Positions 20,145-32,437 of a stretch of 64,000 nt of DNA are shown one piece after another. This DNA is from Miscanthus floridulus (lineage: Eukaryota > Streptophyta > Magnoliopsida > Poales > Poaceae), in contig NC_089581.1 of assembly GCF_019320115.1 (NCBI RefSeq), positions 10,045,707 to 10,109,706 of the forward strand, given 5' to 3'. Position numbers and translations under genes: made by a program. Numbering within the stretch: the stretch's first letter is position 1; each line of letters starts with the position of its first letter. Below the pieces are notes generated by a model. It saw only the letters and a list, made by a program, of their open reading frames with translations, was not told the DNA's origin and searched no databases.

Positions 20145-20857
20145 TGTCGGTGTTTCGGACCGGGGGATCCTCGACCGACTAGTGAATTTGTTCTGCGTGC
20201 TCTCGATTTCGGATGGTGATGCAAAGAGACACAAGGTTTATACTGGTTCGGGCAATCGGCGCCCTACGTCCAGTCTGAGGGATAGAACTTGTATTCCTTG
20301 CACCGAAGTGCTCATAGTAGGGGGTTACAAGCTAAGGGAGAGAGGGAACTAGTCCCAGGTCTCGGCAGGGTGTGAGTGGGCCGTCTGAGACGTTGCTCTC
20401 AAGCGGCTGGAATGTGTGCGTGTGTGTATGTGTTGTCTGGTCTTTTTTCCTCTCTTCTAAGAGGCCCAGGTCCTCGCCTTTTATAGTTGAAGGGAGGACG
20501 AGGGCAGTACATGTATCACTGTGCGACGTCGTGCCAATAGGAGTGGCACGTCCGAACCCTGTGGCCTGTTCCGGTGGCGGCGTGGTCGTAGGAGCGATCC
20601 GTCCTTGGAATACTGGAGCGGCGTGGTTGTCCCATCAGGTCCTGTGCGTCGTGGGAGCCCCGGGAATGTCTCGGAGCGGACGTGGCGGCGAACGTGCAAG
20701 CCCCGGTGGACAGATTGTGCGTGAGGCTGAGGCCTGGTCGGTGCCGAGGCTTGCACTGTGGTAGGGGGGTCTCGGCAGGCACGAACCCCGAGATTGCCGA
20801 GGCCCCGGTGTACAGTGCCGAGGCCTTGAGCGGGCGGCGGGTCGTGGGTGCAGTGTT

Positions 20858-21093
20858 AGGACACAGTGGCCGGTAACCCCCGTCATATCCTGTCCCAGGC
20901 GCTGATCGTGGACACAGTGCTGGGACACAGTTACCGGTAACCCCCGTCATACCCTGTCCCAGGCGCTGATCGTGGACACAGTGCTGGGACACGGTTACCG
21001 GTAACCCCCGTCATACCCTGTCCCAGGCGCTGATCGTGGACACAGTGCTGGGACACAGTTGCCGGTAACCCCCGCCGTGCCCTGTCCCAGCCG
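20858..21093. repeat. 64-bp tandem repeat in LTR (about 3.7 copies)
   Basis: Units start at 20858, 20922, 20986 and 21050, each with GGACACAGTTACCGGTAACC and ending ATCGTGGACACAGTGCT. ACCGGT..ACCGGT makes a small palindrome in each unit. The same array lies in the other LTR at about 35317-35552. Confidence 0.9.
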
Positions 21094-21265
21094 GTACGGC
21101 GCTGATGCGACTTCGGGTCGCGTCGGCCATTCTGTGACGTTGAGCCGCTGTCCGGCTGAGATTGCGGGAGTGGTTGAAAGTATTAATGAGACGTGATACG
21201 CTGTCGGGAGGGTTGGCCGAGGCGGGGGGCGACGGACCGCGGACGAGCCAGCCTCGAGCGACATG

Positions 21266-21487
21266 GAGAATGAGGCCTCGCGCGAGACAGAGATCAGGCT
21301 CCTTGCCGAGGCCTCGCGCGAGAGGCCTCGCGCGATACGGAGAATGAGGCCTCGCCCGAGATGGAGATCAGGCTCCTTGCCGAGGCCTCGCGCGAGAGGC
21401 CTCGCGCGATACGGAGAATGAGGCCTCGCGCGAGACGGAGATCAGGCTCCTTGCCGAGGCCTCACGCGAGAGGCCTCGTGCGATACG
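21266..21487. repeat. 74-bp CpG-rich tandem repeat in LTR (3 copies)
   Basis: Units start at 21266, 21340 and 21414. Each holds two copies of GAGGCCTCGCGCGAGA-like sequence, so it is also internally repetitive and partly palindromic. The other LTR has the same array at about 35725-35946. Confidence 0.9.
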
Positions 21488-21774
21488 AAGAACGCGCTTC
21501 CTGCCGAGGCCTTCCGTGGAGAGCCTCGGGTGGGGCGGAGACGGTGTTCCTTGCCGAGGCCTTCCCTAGGGAGCCTCGCGCGAAGCGGAGTTGGCGTCAG
21601 AATGTCGAGACCTCCTGCTCGAGGCTCGAGACGAGGAGGGGGAGGACCCGGTGGGCTTGGTCGTGGCGGGTGAGGGGCCCACGACTTACCTTCTAGCTTT
21701 TTCTTTTTTTAATGGGGATTTAGCAACCCATTTTGATGTTTTGCTTGGGGTACCCCATTCTAAGATACCCGACA

Positions 21775-23600
21775 GTAGCCCTCGAGCCTCAGGGGGAGTG
21801 TGTGCACTCCCCCTGAGGGTTTGCCGAGGCTTGGTTCATACCTGCCCCGTAAGAATTGGGGTTTATTTTCTCGAGGTTCTGGTGGGTGCGCGCGAGCGCA
21901 CCCGCCGGGTGTAGCCCCCGAGCCCCTGGGGGAGTGGAGTTACTCCTCCAGGGGCTTTCTTCTTTTCCATGTCTGAACGAGTAGTTCTTATTGCATTTGC
22001 CGAGCCCCCAAGCGCAAGTTCGGGTTGCGGGGGTCTCGGCGAGGCTGCAGAAGAAAAGCCCTCTAGCCTCCGCGCGGGGCGAGAGGTTCGTCAGGGGGCC
22101 CTGACTTTGGGTATGACCCTCACGCTTCCTTTCGCTCGGAAGGAGGGGTGGAATGTGCCAGGCTACCCTCGATGGGCTCGAGCGTGGACACTTCCGGTGA
22201 GCTGTTAGCGGGTAGTCCGAGTGGAGGCCCGAGCCCCGTTCGCTGGGGGACGGCTAGTGGTCCATAGACGCACTCCAAGAGTACTAGGGGGTTTCTCTAG
22301 TGGGTGCCGAGGCCGTTCGTGGGCCTCGGTGGCTCGGTGCCTCCCTACGGTGGGATCCCATTCGGATACTTCCCTGCCGGTCTCGGACACGACTTAGGAC
22401 GCCCCGAGCGACAGTTCGCTCAGGCCTAGGCCATTCATAGGCTCATCCCAAGGTCGTCCCTGACTCTGTTGCCCTGGGGTGGCTGTCGAAGCCTTTTGGA
22501 GGCCCAACCTTCGAACCCCTGGACCGCAACGGGCTCGGCGCCCTTTTATCGTGTTTGTAGCGAAACCTCTAGCGCGGTTTTGGGCTGTTTATCTTTGTCT
22601 TGGGTGTTCTGGCCCTTTCATCTGATCTTCACATGTCCTTTTCGTTCGAACGGAAGGTTAGTTTGCCGAGCCCATTCTGGTCTCGGTGAGGTTGCAGGAA
22701 GAGCCCCTAGCCTCTGCGTGAGAGGGCCGTCGAGAATTCTCCTGACTTTTTATACGCCCCTCGCGCGTGAGGGTTTGTTTGCCGAGGCCCCTTTGGGTGC
22801 GAGCTCGGAACGTGGGGTCTCGGCATATTTACAGGAGGAGCCCCCTAGCCTCTGCATAGGGCGAGAAGGCCGTCAGGGGTTCCCCTAACTTTTTATGCGA
22901 CCCTCACGCTTCCTTTTTGCTCGGAAGGAGGGGTGGAATGTGCCTCGCTACCCTCGATGGGCACGAGCGGTGGCACTTCCGGTGAGCTGTTATCGGGTAG
23001 TCCGAGTGGAGGTCCGATCCCCGTTCGTTAGGGGATGGCTAGCGGTCTAGAGACACACTCCAAGAGTACCAGAGGATTTCTCTAGTGGGTGCCGAGGCCG
23101 TTCGTTGGGCCTCGGTGGCTCGGTGCCTCCCTACGGTGGGATCCCATTTGGATACTTTCCTACCGGTCTCGGACACGACTTTGGGTGTCCCAAGCGTTTC
23201 GCTCGCTTGGGTCTCGGACCCGTACAGGCTCGCCCGCAGTCACCCCTGACTCTGTTATCCTGGGGTGGCTGTCAAAACCCTTTGGGGTCCAGCCTTCGAA
23301 CCCCTGGATCGTAATAGGCTCAGAGCCCGGTTCCTTCCTATGAAAGGAACAGGCCACGGGAAATATCTTCCCTATTGGCTTGGCCGCGGGTGGCGTGTCT
23401 TTTGAGGCGGTTTCATGGGGAGGCGAAACGACGCCTGCTGCCGTAGTGGCCGAGCACGACGCGATGGACGGGACGTAACTGTCCTCGCATTTAATGCGGG
23501 AAACGTGGGCGCATGGGCCACCAAAATCGGCTCGTGGTTAACCGCGCTGGACGGGGAAAACCTCCCCGATTTCATCGCTTGTTCGTTTCGCCTCCTCCCT
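21775..23600. repeat. Gypsy untranslated region with about 780-bp direct duplication
   Basis: The segment about 22110-22540 recurs at about 22888-23330 in the same order: CCTCACGCTTCCTTT, GGAGGGGTGGAATGTGCC, CACTTCCGGTGAGCTGTTA, TCTAGTGGGTGCCGAGGCC, CTTCGAACCCCTGGA. No frame is supported here. It lies between the antisense gene and the 3' LTR. Confidence 0.75.
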
Positions 23601-23601
23601 G

Positions 23602-23609
23602 CATAAATA
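23602..23609 (+). promoter_or_regulatory. TATA-like box of the antisense gene
   Basis: CATAAATA lies 184 bases before the ATG at 23793, in pyrimidine-rich sequence typical of a plant core promoter. Its use is an inference. Confidence 0.4.
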
Positions 23610-23792
23610 CCTGAAGAGTCTTGCCCCTCCTTGTCTTACCTTGCCTACCACCTCCGTCGAGCCATCGCCAGAGCAGCGGGTGCCGGGAAGAAGAGGAGAG
23701 AAGAGCGAGCCTAGGGAGAAAGCGAGAAAAAAGCGAGAGCGTGGAGGGAGAGAGAAAAACTCACCGCCGCGCCCGATTCCTCCGTCGCACTC

Positions 23793-26700
23793 ATGGCCGG
23801 CAACGTTGTCGTTGTCGAGGCGGACCCTTAGGATCCATCGGACGTCACCGAGGAGATGCTCCAGTTGCTTGTCGACGGTGGACTCCTCCGCCCGGTGACC
23901 GACCCTAGTAGGCCGGAGTGGATTGCTCCGTATGGCGAGCTAGAGCCGAGGCCCCGCGACGGCTACGTCGTGAGCTTCGTCTCCTTCCACGAGCGCGGCC
24001 TCGGCGTTCCGGCGGACCGATTCATGCGGGCGCTCACGCACTACTACGGCGTGGAGCTCCGCAATTTTAATCCCAACTCCATCGCTCAGGCGGCTATCTT
24101 CGTTGCCGTCTGCGAGGGGTATTTGGGGATCGCTCCCCATTGGGATTTGTGGCTCCACCTGTTCCGGGCGGGGCATACTACCAAGCCAACGGGCACGTCG
24201 GGCAAGAGGAAGGCATCAAGGGCCGGAGGCTGCACCCTCCAAGTGCGTCAGGACCGCCTGCACCTCTACATCCCGGCCCAACTCGCGTCCTCCAACCGCC
24301 GATGGTACACGAGTTGGTTCTACCTCCGCAACGACGATAGAGGGCTTCCCCTTATACTGGGTAGATTATGGGCAGTTGCCTGGAGAAATGGAAGTGGGGT
24401 GTTCCAAAGGTCGACCAGCCCAAGCTGGAGCCGCTCCTGGAGGGGCTGGCGAGGCTGCGGGGCCATGGCCTCACTGTCGCTGTGGTCGTGGCCGCCTTCC
24501 ACCGCCGGAGGGTGCTGCCGCTGATGGCTCGGTGGCGGCGGCTGTTCGAGATGAGGTCGGGTGAGCCCGTCGAGGGCACCCGGATGTCTTCCTCCGCCCT
24601 CTCCGATGAGGAAATTCATCGTCGGGTGGGGGAGACGGTAGACGCGAAGTTGAGGGGCGGCAACATCATCCCCTTTGCGATGCGACCATCGCGGGGGTTC
24701 CTTTCGCTGGTAAGTCGAGTGCCGCTGTAGCCTCTGAACCTCCTCAATCTCCCTTTATCCCTTGTTTCCTTATGAGCGTTTATCGTTTCTTTAGGGATGA
24801 GGGACGTGCGCTCCTCCCCCGCCGCCCGTTCCCGAGGACGCGGGGGCAGCGAGCGATCAAACCGCGCTCATGCCGACACGTAGAAGAAGCGGAAGGATGC
24901 TAAGGCGGCGAAGCGCACGAAAGTACATCCTTGCGCGCGAGGCGCTGGATAAGCGCCGCCATCAGCAACGGAAGGATGGTCTCCCGTTGGAGGAATCCCC
25001 GTCGACGTCGTTGTCGACGGAGGCCTCGGACGGGAACGACAAGGGCGAGGTAGGGCGAGGCCCCCTAGACCACCTTCCTGACATCGTGGAGGTGGCGCTC
25101 GGGGCGTCGGCATGCAGCCCGGCACCCCTAGGAAGGGGAGGAGAAGCGGACCTAGGGCTAGTGGTGCCCCCTCTGGGCCGAGGCCGACACGCCCGAGGCG
25201 CGGGCGTTAGGCAAACACGTTGTCAGCCTGGTAAGCTCGGCTGGTCGCGGCGGAGCGGTGGCGGTGGAGGCGACGCCACCGGCCCCCGCAGAGGACCGAA
25301 GGGGCATCGGGGTCCGCTGAGGACCCGACCAGCGCCGATGGATACGGATGCGACGCCACCGCTACCGCCTTCGCCGTCGCGGATGAGGTTTGCTTGTGGC
25401 GAAGCTGGGGCTGCCCCGTTCAAGGTAAGTGTATTTTTGGCTGGGTTATGGTGTCTTCCATTCGCTTTTTTGGTCTCACGCTGACCCTATAAGTTAATTT
25501 TCTTTAGTCAGAAACGGCCTGCGGACGACCTCCCCTTGGCACCCCTTAAGGCGCTTAAGGCAGGCCCCGGCTCCTCTGCCCACTGGGTGGCGGAGGCACA
25601 AGCCACCATCCAACGCGGCGCGGCGTCGGCGAGGGTTGACCCAAAGGAACGGTCGCCCAAGGAGGGGTTGCCGAGGCGGCCCCTACACGGTCGGATGGGG
25701 CCATCGTACCCTTTGTTGCCGAGGCTCTCGGGGCCTCTGGGGCTAAGGCGAAGGAGGCCCCTACGCCCATGACCGCCGAGACCGCAGTGTCCGCGGTCGG
25801 CGTTTCTGCGTCTGCCGAGGCCACAATGACGGAGGCCGAAGCCCCCGAGACCGCCGAGGCCGTGATTGCAGAGGCCGGAGCCCCCGAGGTCACTGCGACC
25901 GTCGTGATGGCGGCGAGGCCGTTTGTGCAGGAGGCGGAGATATAGGCGGCGGAGGCCTCGGCCGTGCCCTTGGCTTAGGGCCCGCCGTTGTTGCGGGAGA
26001 GTGCCCGGGAGGTGGAGGTCTATCCGATCTCCTCCAACGACACTTCCCGGGCGCGGGAGGTGGTCGACACCGAGGAGACCAATGCCGTGGAGTAGCCGGC
26101 GCCGCTCCTAGATGAGGTAAGCTCAGCCCTCATGCGGGTGCGACCCGAGCCCCGCGGGTGGGATCATCCGCGGGTACTATGGCGGAGCCGGGACGACCCT
26201 AAGGGGGAGCCTCTGTTCGCCCTCGAGGACATGGCTGAGGGTGGGCGCTGGAGTACCTTCGAGCAGTACCGCGAGCTAGCGGAGCGGTCGCTACGGACTG
26301 GCGCTGTCCGTGGTGGCCGACGAACTGCCCAGGAGTCGCCCAGGTTCGTGTTTTCCTTTCTCGCGCGACGTTATTCTTTCCTTGGTTTTGTCGCAATCGA
26401 CGACCTCTGCTCTGCCTCCTCAGGAGCTCGAGACCCGGTCCCTTGGGAAGTCAGTCTTCCTCTGGCGAGAGAGGGGAATCTGGGACCAGCTTTAGAGGCA
26501 GAGGGGCCTTCTTGCCGATGCTAACGAGCTTCTGTCGGCACGAAGCGCGGAGGTGGAGGACCTCCGCCTTCGCTGTGCCGATGCGAAGGTCGAGGCGGCC
26601 ACAGCCCAGACGTAGCTCGCTCCCTTGGCGGCGTGGATCAAGGAGCTGGAGGAGGAGCTTACCCGCGCTGTCAGCGATCAGGATGCCTTCAGATCTCGGG

Positions 26701-27564
26701 CTGAAGAAGCGGCGGCCTCGGGCTAAGGCCCTCGTCGGGCAGCTGGGGGCAGAGGAGAGTGCGCACCGGCTGACCAAAGGTGCTCTGAACGAGGCCCTTG
26801 CTAGCGGTTGAGGCCTCGCAAATCGAGGCTGTGGTTTTGAGGGGGACGGTCGAGGGTGAGTTTGAGTCCCCTTGTTTTGTTTTCTTCCTCTTATGTTCGC
26901 TCCCTAACTTCCTTGTATGACGCAGAGCTGGGGAGTGAAGCTTCTAGGGCGGCCGAGGCCTCTCGGGTCGAGGCCCAGCGGTTGAAGGAGAAAGCCGAGG
27001 CCTGTCAGGCCGAGACCCGACGCTGGGAGCTGAAGGCCAAGGGTGAGCTCCGTGGGCTTCCGTCCCTAGCTTAGGTTGTTTCTTCTCTGGCTCGACCTTA
27101 TTCCATTTTCCATGGTGCAGAGTCTGAGGCGGAGGATCATTCGGGCCGCCGAGGCTTCCAGCGCGGTGCAGACGGTGCTCGAGACCGAGATCGGGGAGCA
27201 CGAGGCGCTAAAGCGTGCTGCCCTTTCCGCCTGCGAGGCCCTGGAGGTCGAGGGGGTTCAGTCGGGCAGCTCCCTTGGGAGCCGCTTGATTGCGCTGAGC
27301 AGTCAGATGCGCGAGCGGCTTCGAGGGGCGCTGCACACGGGTGTCAAGCGGGCGATGGCCGTCATCTCCTCTCACTACCTTGGCGTCGACCTCCCGGCCA
27401 TCAGTGATGGCTACGTTCTGCCTGATGATGACGAGGAGGCCCACGCGGTGGTCGCGAAGCTGCTGGAGGCGGCGGAAGGCCCTGGCACGGCGCTGGCGAC
27501 GCTCTTTGAAGACGAGGTGGTTCCTCCCCTACCATCTGCCGGTGCTGGAGGCCCTGAGCCTTAA
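23793..27564 (+). pseudogene. Antisense gene of gypsy element (PF04195-type), intron-bearing, broken
   Basis: Runs opposite to gag-pol. The N-terminal part (LLVDGGLLRPVTDPSRPEW, RALTHYYGVELRNFNPNSIA, FYLRNDD) is the 'putative gypsy type transposon' family PF04195, function unknown. The C-terminal half is charged and alpha-helical (coiled-coil-like, AAEASRVEAQRLKEKAEA). Five candidate GT-AG introns of 70-85 bases: 24710-24794, 25425-25507, 26344-26423, 26856-26925, 27043-27120. The segments between them keep recognisable protein sequence and the last exon is open to a TAA at 27562. Damage: TAG at 23829-23831, a frameshift near 24360, frame breaks in exon 2 and a TAG in exon 4. Known: Tat elements such as Grande and RIRE2 carry antisense frames here. 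Confidence 0.8.
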
Positions 27565-28132
27565 TCTGGGCCCCGGGGGCTATGTAAAGATAGAATAGGG
27601 GTTATTTTTGTATCATAACGTTTGTGGCCGTCGAGGCCTTTATTTCTGACGTATTTGTGTTTCTTAGTTGTTTTTCTCATGTTTCCGAGCCTTTGCCCTC
27701 TGTTGCTTCTGATCAGATTTCGTTTGCAAAACACCCCTGTGGGGCCTAAGCCGTCCCTTGAGCGAGAGGTAGTGAGGGAGTGCCAGTAGCCCAGGGGCGT
27801 AGGCCGTCTCATGACTCTACCGGCCTCTTGCTTAGGAAATGGACCTTGGTCCGGCGAGTCTTTACAAATGATTCGTCAGAACCTGCTAGAGACTTGGCGT
27901 AGGAATTTTTTCGAAAAGCAACTAAAAATGGTGCGTGGGACCTAGGGGGAGTCCCCCATCTAGCCCCCGAGGGAGGCTTGGTTCTGCTGAGGCAGAGCCG
28001 AGTCTCCCTTGTTGTGTTTATTGTACTGCCGAGACCTACGGTGGGCTCGGGGGGTTTCTCGAAAAGTAAAGACCAACTAAAGAGCGCTTTTTAATTGTAT
28101 TTCGAGAAACGACATATACAATGCTTGGAAAT
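27565..28132. other. Convergent spacer between antisense gene and pol
   Basis: No frame. It lies between the 3' ends of the antisense gene and of pol and probably holds both 3' ends. Confidence 0.5.
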
Positions 28133-31100
28133 TTAGGGATAAAAGCGACGTAGCTGTTCTATGTTCCAAGCGTTGGTGAAGATTTCGCCCTTTTCGTTGG
28201 CCAGCTTGTAGGTCCCGGGCTTCAGGACTTGGGCGATGATGTACGGTCCTTCCCATGGCGGGGTCAGCTTGTGGCGACCCTTGTTGCTCTGTGCTAGCCT
28301 CAACACCAGGTCGCCTACCTTCAGGTCTCGGCCTCGGACGCGTCGGGCCTGATAGCACCGCAGGCTCTGCTGATACTTGGCCGAGTGTAGTAGCGCGACG
28401 TCTCGGGCTTCCTCCAGCTGATCGAGGGCGTCCTCTCGGGTTGTGCGGTTGCTTTGTTCGTTATAGGCTTGCAGCCTCGGGGAACCATATTCCAGGTCGG
28501 TGGGGAGGATGGCTTCGGCCCCATAGACTAGGAAGAAAGGCGTGAACCCCGTGGCTCGGCTTGGAGTGTTTCTCAGGCTCCAGATGACCGACGGGAGTTC
28601 GGCGAGCCATTTCTTGCCAAACTTTTTCAACCGGTTGTGAATTCTTGGCTTGAGGCCTTGTAGGATCATGCCGTTGGCACTGCTCTACTTGGCCGTTGGT
28701 CCTTGGGTGTCCTATGGCCGACCAGGCCACACGGATGTGGTGGTCGTCGCAAAACGTCAGGAACTTTTTGCCGGTGAACTGCGTCCCGTTGTCGGTGATG
28801 ATGGTGTTGGGGACCCCAAACCGGTGGATAATGTCAGTGAAGAACAGCACTGCCTGCTCGGATTTGATTCGATTGATCGGACGGGCCTCGATCCATTTGG
28901 AGAACTTGTCGATTGATACCAGTAGATGGGTGTAGCCCCCGGGGGCCTTTTGCAGAGGCCCGACCATGTCGAGCCCCCACACGGCGAACGGCCATGTGAT
29001 GGGGATGGTTTGCAAGGCCAGGGCCGGGAGATGTGTCTGTCGAGCATAGTACTGGCATCCTTCGCAGGAGCGTACTAGCTGGGTAGCGTCGGCGAACCGT
29101 CATCGGCCAGTAGAACCCTTGGCGGAAAGCGTTCCCTACGAGCGTCCGAGGCGCCGCATGGTGCCCGCAGGCGCCTGCGTGTAAGTCCCAAAGCAGGGCT
29201 TGGCCCGCCTCGGAACTGATGCATCGTTGAAGGACACCTGAGGGACTTCGCCTATATAATTCGCCATTGTAGAGGGCGTAGGTCTTGGCTCAGCACGTGA
29301 GCCGTCGTGCTTTAGTTCGGTCATCGGGAAGCTCCCCCCGATCAAGCCAATCGAGGAACGGGACTCGCCAATCTGCGTCCTGATCAGTCTACGGAGGTTC
29401 GGCGTTGACTTCCATGACCTCAGGCTCGGCTGAGGGGGTCTTGGCAGCAAGAGGGGCATTGGGCTTTGCCATGGGTCCCCAGGTGGGCCCTCCTCTGCTG
29501 TCGAGGTGCAGCCGATGGAAGGTTTGTGAAGGTCTCTGGCGAAGACGTTTGGGGGGACCGGGGCCCGTGCCGAGGCCATCTTTGCTAGCTCGTCGGCGGC
29601 CTCGTTATACTTTTGCATGACGTGATTTAGTTCGAGACCGTTGAACTTATCTTCTAGCTGTCGTACCATTTTGCAGTAAGCCTCCATTTTAGGGTCGAGG
29701 CAGTTTGACTCCTTCATCACCTGATCTATGACGAGCCGCGAGTCGCCTCGGACGTCGAGGCGCCATGCCCCAAGCTCGATGGCGACTTGTAAGCCATTGA
29801 CGAGGGCCTCGTATTCGGCCACGTTATTGGAGGCGGCGAAGTGGAGCCGCACCATGTAGCGCATGTGTACTCCGAGGGGCGAAATGAAGAGCAGACCCGC
29901 GCCTGCCCCGGTCTTCATCAGGGATCCGTCGAAGTACTAGGGTCCAGCACTTCCGTCTGAATTTGAGCAGGTGGCAGTTGGGTATCTGTCCATTCAGCCA
30001 CGAAATCGGCCAAGACCTGAGACTTGATCGCTTTTCGAGGCGCAAAGGTCAAGGTTTCCCCCATGAGCTCAACAGCCCACTTGGCTATCCTGCCCGAGGC
30101 CTCCCGGTTATGAACTATCTCGCCTAGGGGGAAGGATGATACCACAGTCACTGGGTGTGACTCGAAGTAGTGGCACAGTTTGTGCCGGGCCAGGACCACG
30201 GCGTAGACTAGCTTCTGGATGTGGGGGTAGCGCGCTTTGGTCTCGGAGAGCACCTCGCTGATGAAATAGACAGGTCGCTGGGTAAGGCAGAGTATGTCCT
30301 TCTTCCTGCCTCTCTACTACTACGGCGGCGCTGACCACTTGGGTTGTTGCGGCGACGTAGAGTAAGAGGACCTCGTCCATGGCCGGGGGTATCAGAATGG
30401 GAGGATTGGTGAGTAGCTTCTTGAGTCTGTCGAGGGCTTCCTCGGCCTCGGGGGTCCAAGAAAAATGCTCAGATTTTCTCAAGAGTCGGTACAGAGGCAA
30501 ACCTTTTTCGCCGAGGCGCGAGATGAAGCGGCTCAGGGCCACAAGGCATCCCATGACCCTCTATACTCCCTTGAGGTCTCTGATTGGTCCCATGCTGGTT
30601 ATAGCCGAGACCTTCTCTAGGTTGGCCTCAATGCCGTGTTCCGAGACTATGAATCCCAAGAGCATGCCTCGGGAGACCCCGAACACACACTTCTCGGGAT
30701 TGAGCTTGATGCCCTTCTCTCTAAGGCATTTGAAGGTTACCCTCAAGTCATTCACGAGATTCTCAGCCTTTCTGGTTTTGACCACGATGTCGTCTACATA
30801 GGCCTCGACGGTCTGCCCGATGTTGTCGCCAAAAACCTAGGTCATGCATCGCTGGTACGTGGCACCCGCGTTTCTGAGGCCGAAGGGCATCGTCACGTAG
30901 CAGTACATGCCGAACGGTGTGATGAAAGAAGTCACGAGCTGGTCGGACTCTTTCATCTTGATCTGATGGTAACCAGAGTACGCATCAAGGAAAGACAGGG
31001 TCTCGCACCCTGCGGTGGAATCAACGATTTGATCGATTCGAGGTAATGGGAAGGGGACCTTTGGACAGGCTTTGTTCAGACCAGTGTAGTCTACACACAT

Positions 31101-32437
31101 CCTCCATTTCCCATTTTTCTTCTTGACTAAAACGGGGTTAGCCAACCACTCTGGGTGGGACACTTCCTTGATGAACCCGGCCGCCAAGAGTTTCTGCACC
31201 TCCTCTCCGATGGCCCTACGCTTTTCTTCATCGAAGCAGCGCAGGCATTGCCTCACCGGTCTAGATCTAGCCTAGATGTCCAGGGCATGCTCGGCGACCT
31301 CCCTTGGTATGCCCGGCATGTCCGAGGGACTCCATGCGAATATGTCGGTGTTCGCACGGAGAAAGTCGACGAGCACAACTTCCTATTTGATGTCGAGGGT
31401 GGCGCTGATCCTCAGCGCTCGGTTGTCGGGGCAGGCGGGGTTGACCGGGATGAGTTTGATGGTTTCAGCGGGCTCGAACGCCCCCGCGCGACGCTTGGAG
31501 TCAGGCACCTCGCCACTGAGTTGGTCAAGGTGGGCGATGAGGGTCTCGGCCTCCGCAAGAGCCTCAGCATACTCGATGCACTCGATGTCGCAGTCGTATG
31601 CATGTTCGTATGTGGACTCGATCGTGATGACACCATTAGGGCCTGGCATTTTGAGCTTGAGGTAGGTATAGTTGGGCACTGCCATGAACTTGGCGTAGCA
31701 CGGCCGTCCCAGAATGGCGTGGTAGGCTCCCCCGAACTCGACTACCTCGAAGGTGAGGACTTCCTTGCGGTAGTTGGAAGGGGTGCCGAAGCAGACAGGA
31801 AGGTCGATACGCCCGAGGGGTCACGTGCGCTTCCCTGGCACGATGCCGTGGAAGGGTGCGACGTCACCTCGGAGCCTCAACCGGTCGATCTCCAAGAGCT
31901 CCAGGGTGTTGGCGTAAAGGATGTTGAGGCCGCTGCCTCTGTCCATCAACACCTTGGAGAGTTGGGTGTTGCCGATGATCGGGTCGACGACCAGTGGGTA
32001 CCGCCCAGGATTCGGAATACGGTCGGGGTGGTCATCTCGATCAAAGGTGATCGCCTCCCAAGACCAGTCGAGGTACTAGGGGGTGGCCACCTTGACCGAG
32101 AAGACCTCTCGGCGTTCCCTCTTGCGCTGCCGCGCCGTAAGGCATGCCGAGGGCCCACCGAAGATCATGAAAGCGTTGCGTACCTCAGGGAACCTGTCGT
32201 CCTTGTCTTCGTCCCGACCGCCGGCGCCCTTCTGCTTGGTGTCGTCGTCGGGGAGCCCGAGCCTGGCATAGTAGCACCGCAGCATGGTGCAATCCTCGAG
32301 AGCGTGCCTGACCGGGCTCTGGTGGTAAGGGCAGGGTTTCTTGAGCATGTCGTCGAAGGGCCTAGGGCCTTTGGAGCCTCGGGGATTCTTGTGCTCTGCG
32401 GCCGCGACCAGATCAGCCTCCAGGACCTCCAGCTTCC
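28133..32437 (-). pseudogene. Gypsy pol (protease, RT, RNase H, aRNH, integrase), broken
   Basis: Order on the minus strand: zinc/CCHC-poor region (PCPYHQSPVRHALEDC), protease with MDRGSGLNILY (about 31930-31960; active site altered to DRGSG), reverse transcriptase with LVKKKNGKWRMCVDYTGLN and YVDDIV (about 30790), RNase H, archaeal-type RNase H (FDGSL, NNVAEYEAL, GDSRLVIDQV) and integrase (WGLDMVGP, IITDNGTQF, NGQVE). It ends IFTNAWNIEQLRRFYP at 28133. In-frame stops are mostly TAG where related elements have CAG (for example near 31383, 30835 and 30555). Frameshifts occur near 30290, 29937 and 28665. It cannot encode a full polyprotein. Confidence 0.88.

Larger units (their letters stand above)
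20145..21774 (-). repeat. Gypsy 3' LTR (left)
   Basis: 1,630 bases, TGTCGGTGTTTCGG to GATACCCGACA. Comparing the first 714 bases with the other LTR by eye, I count 18 differences, all transitions. The minus-strand TATA box (CTATAAAAG) is at 20478-20486. It contains two internal tandem arrays, 20858-21093 and 21266-21487. Confidence 0.93.

Noticed and set aside
22500..23310. tRNA-like box B (GGTTCGAAG on the minus strand) at 22507 and 23289
   Set aside because: No box A or cloverleaf; both occur in the two copies of a gypsy untranslated repeat.
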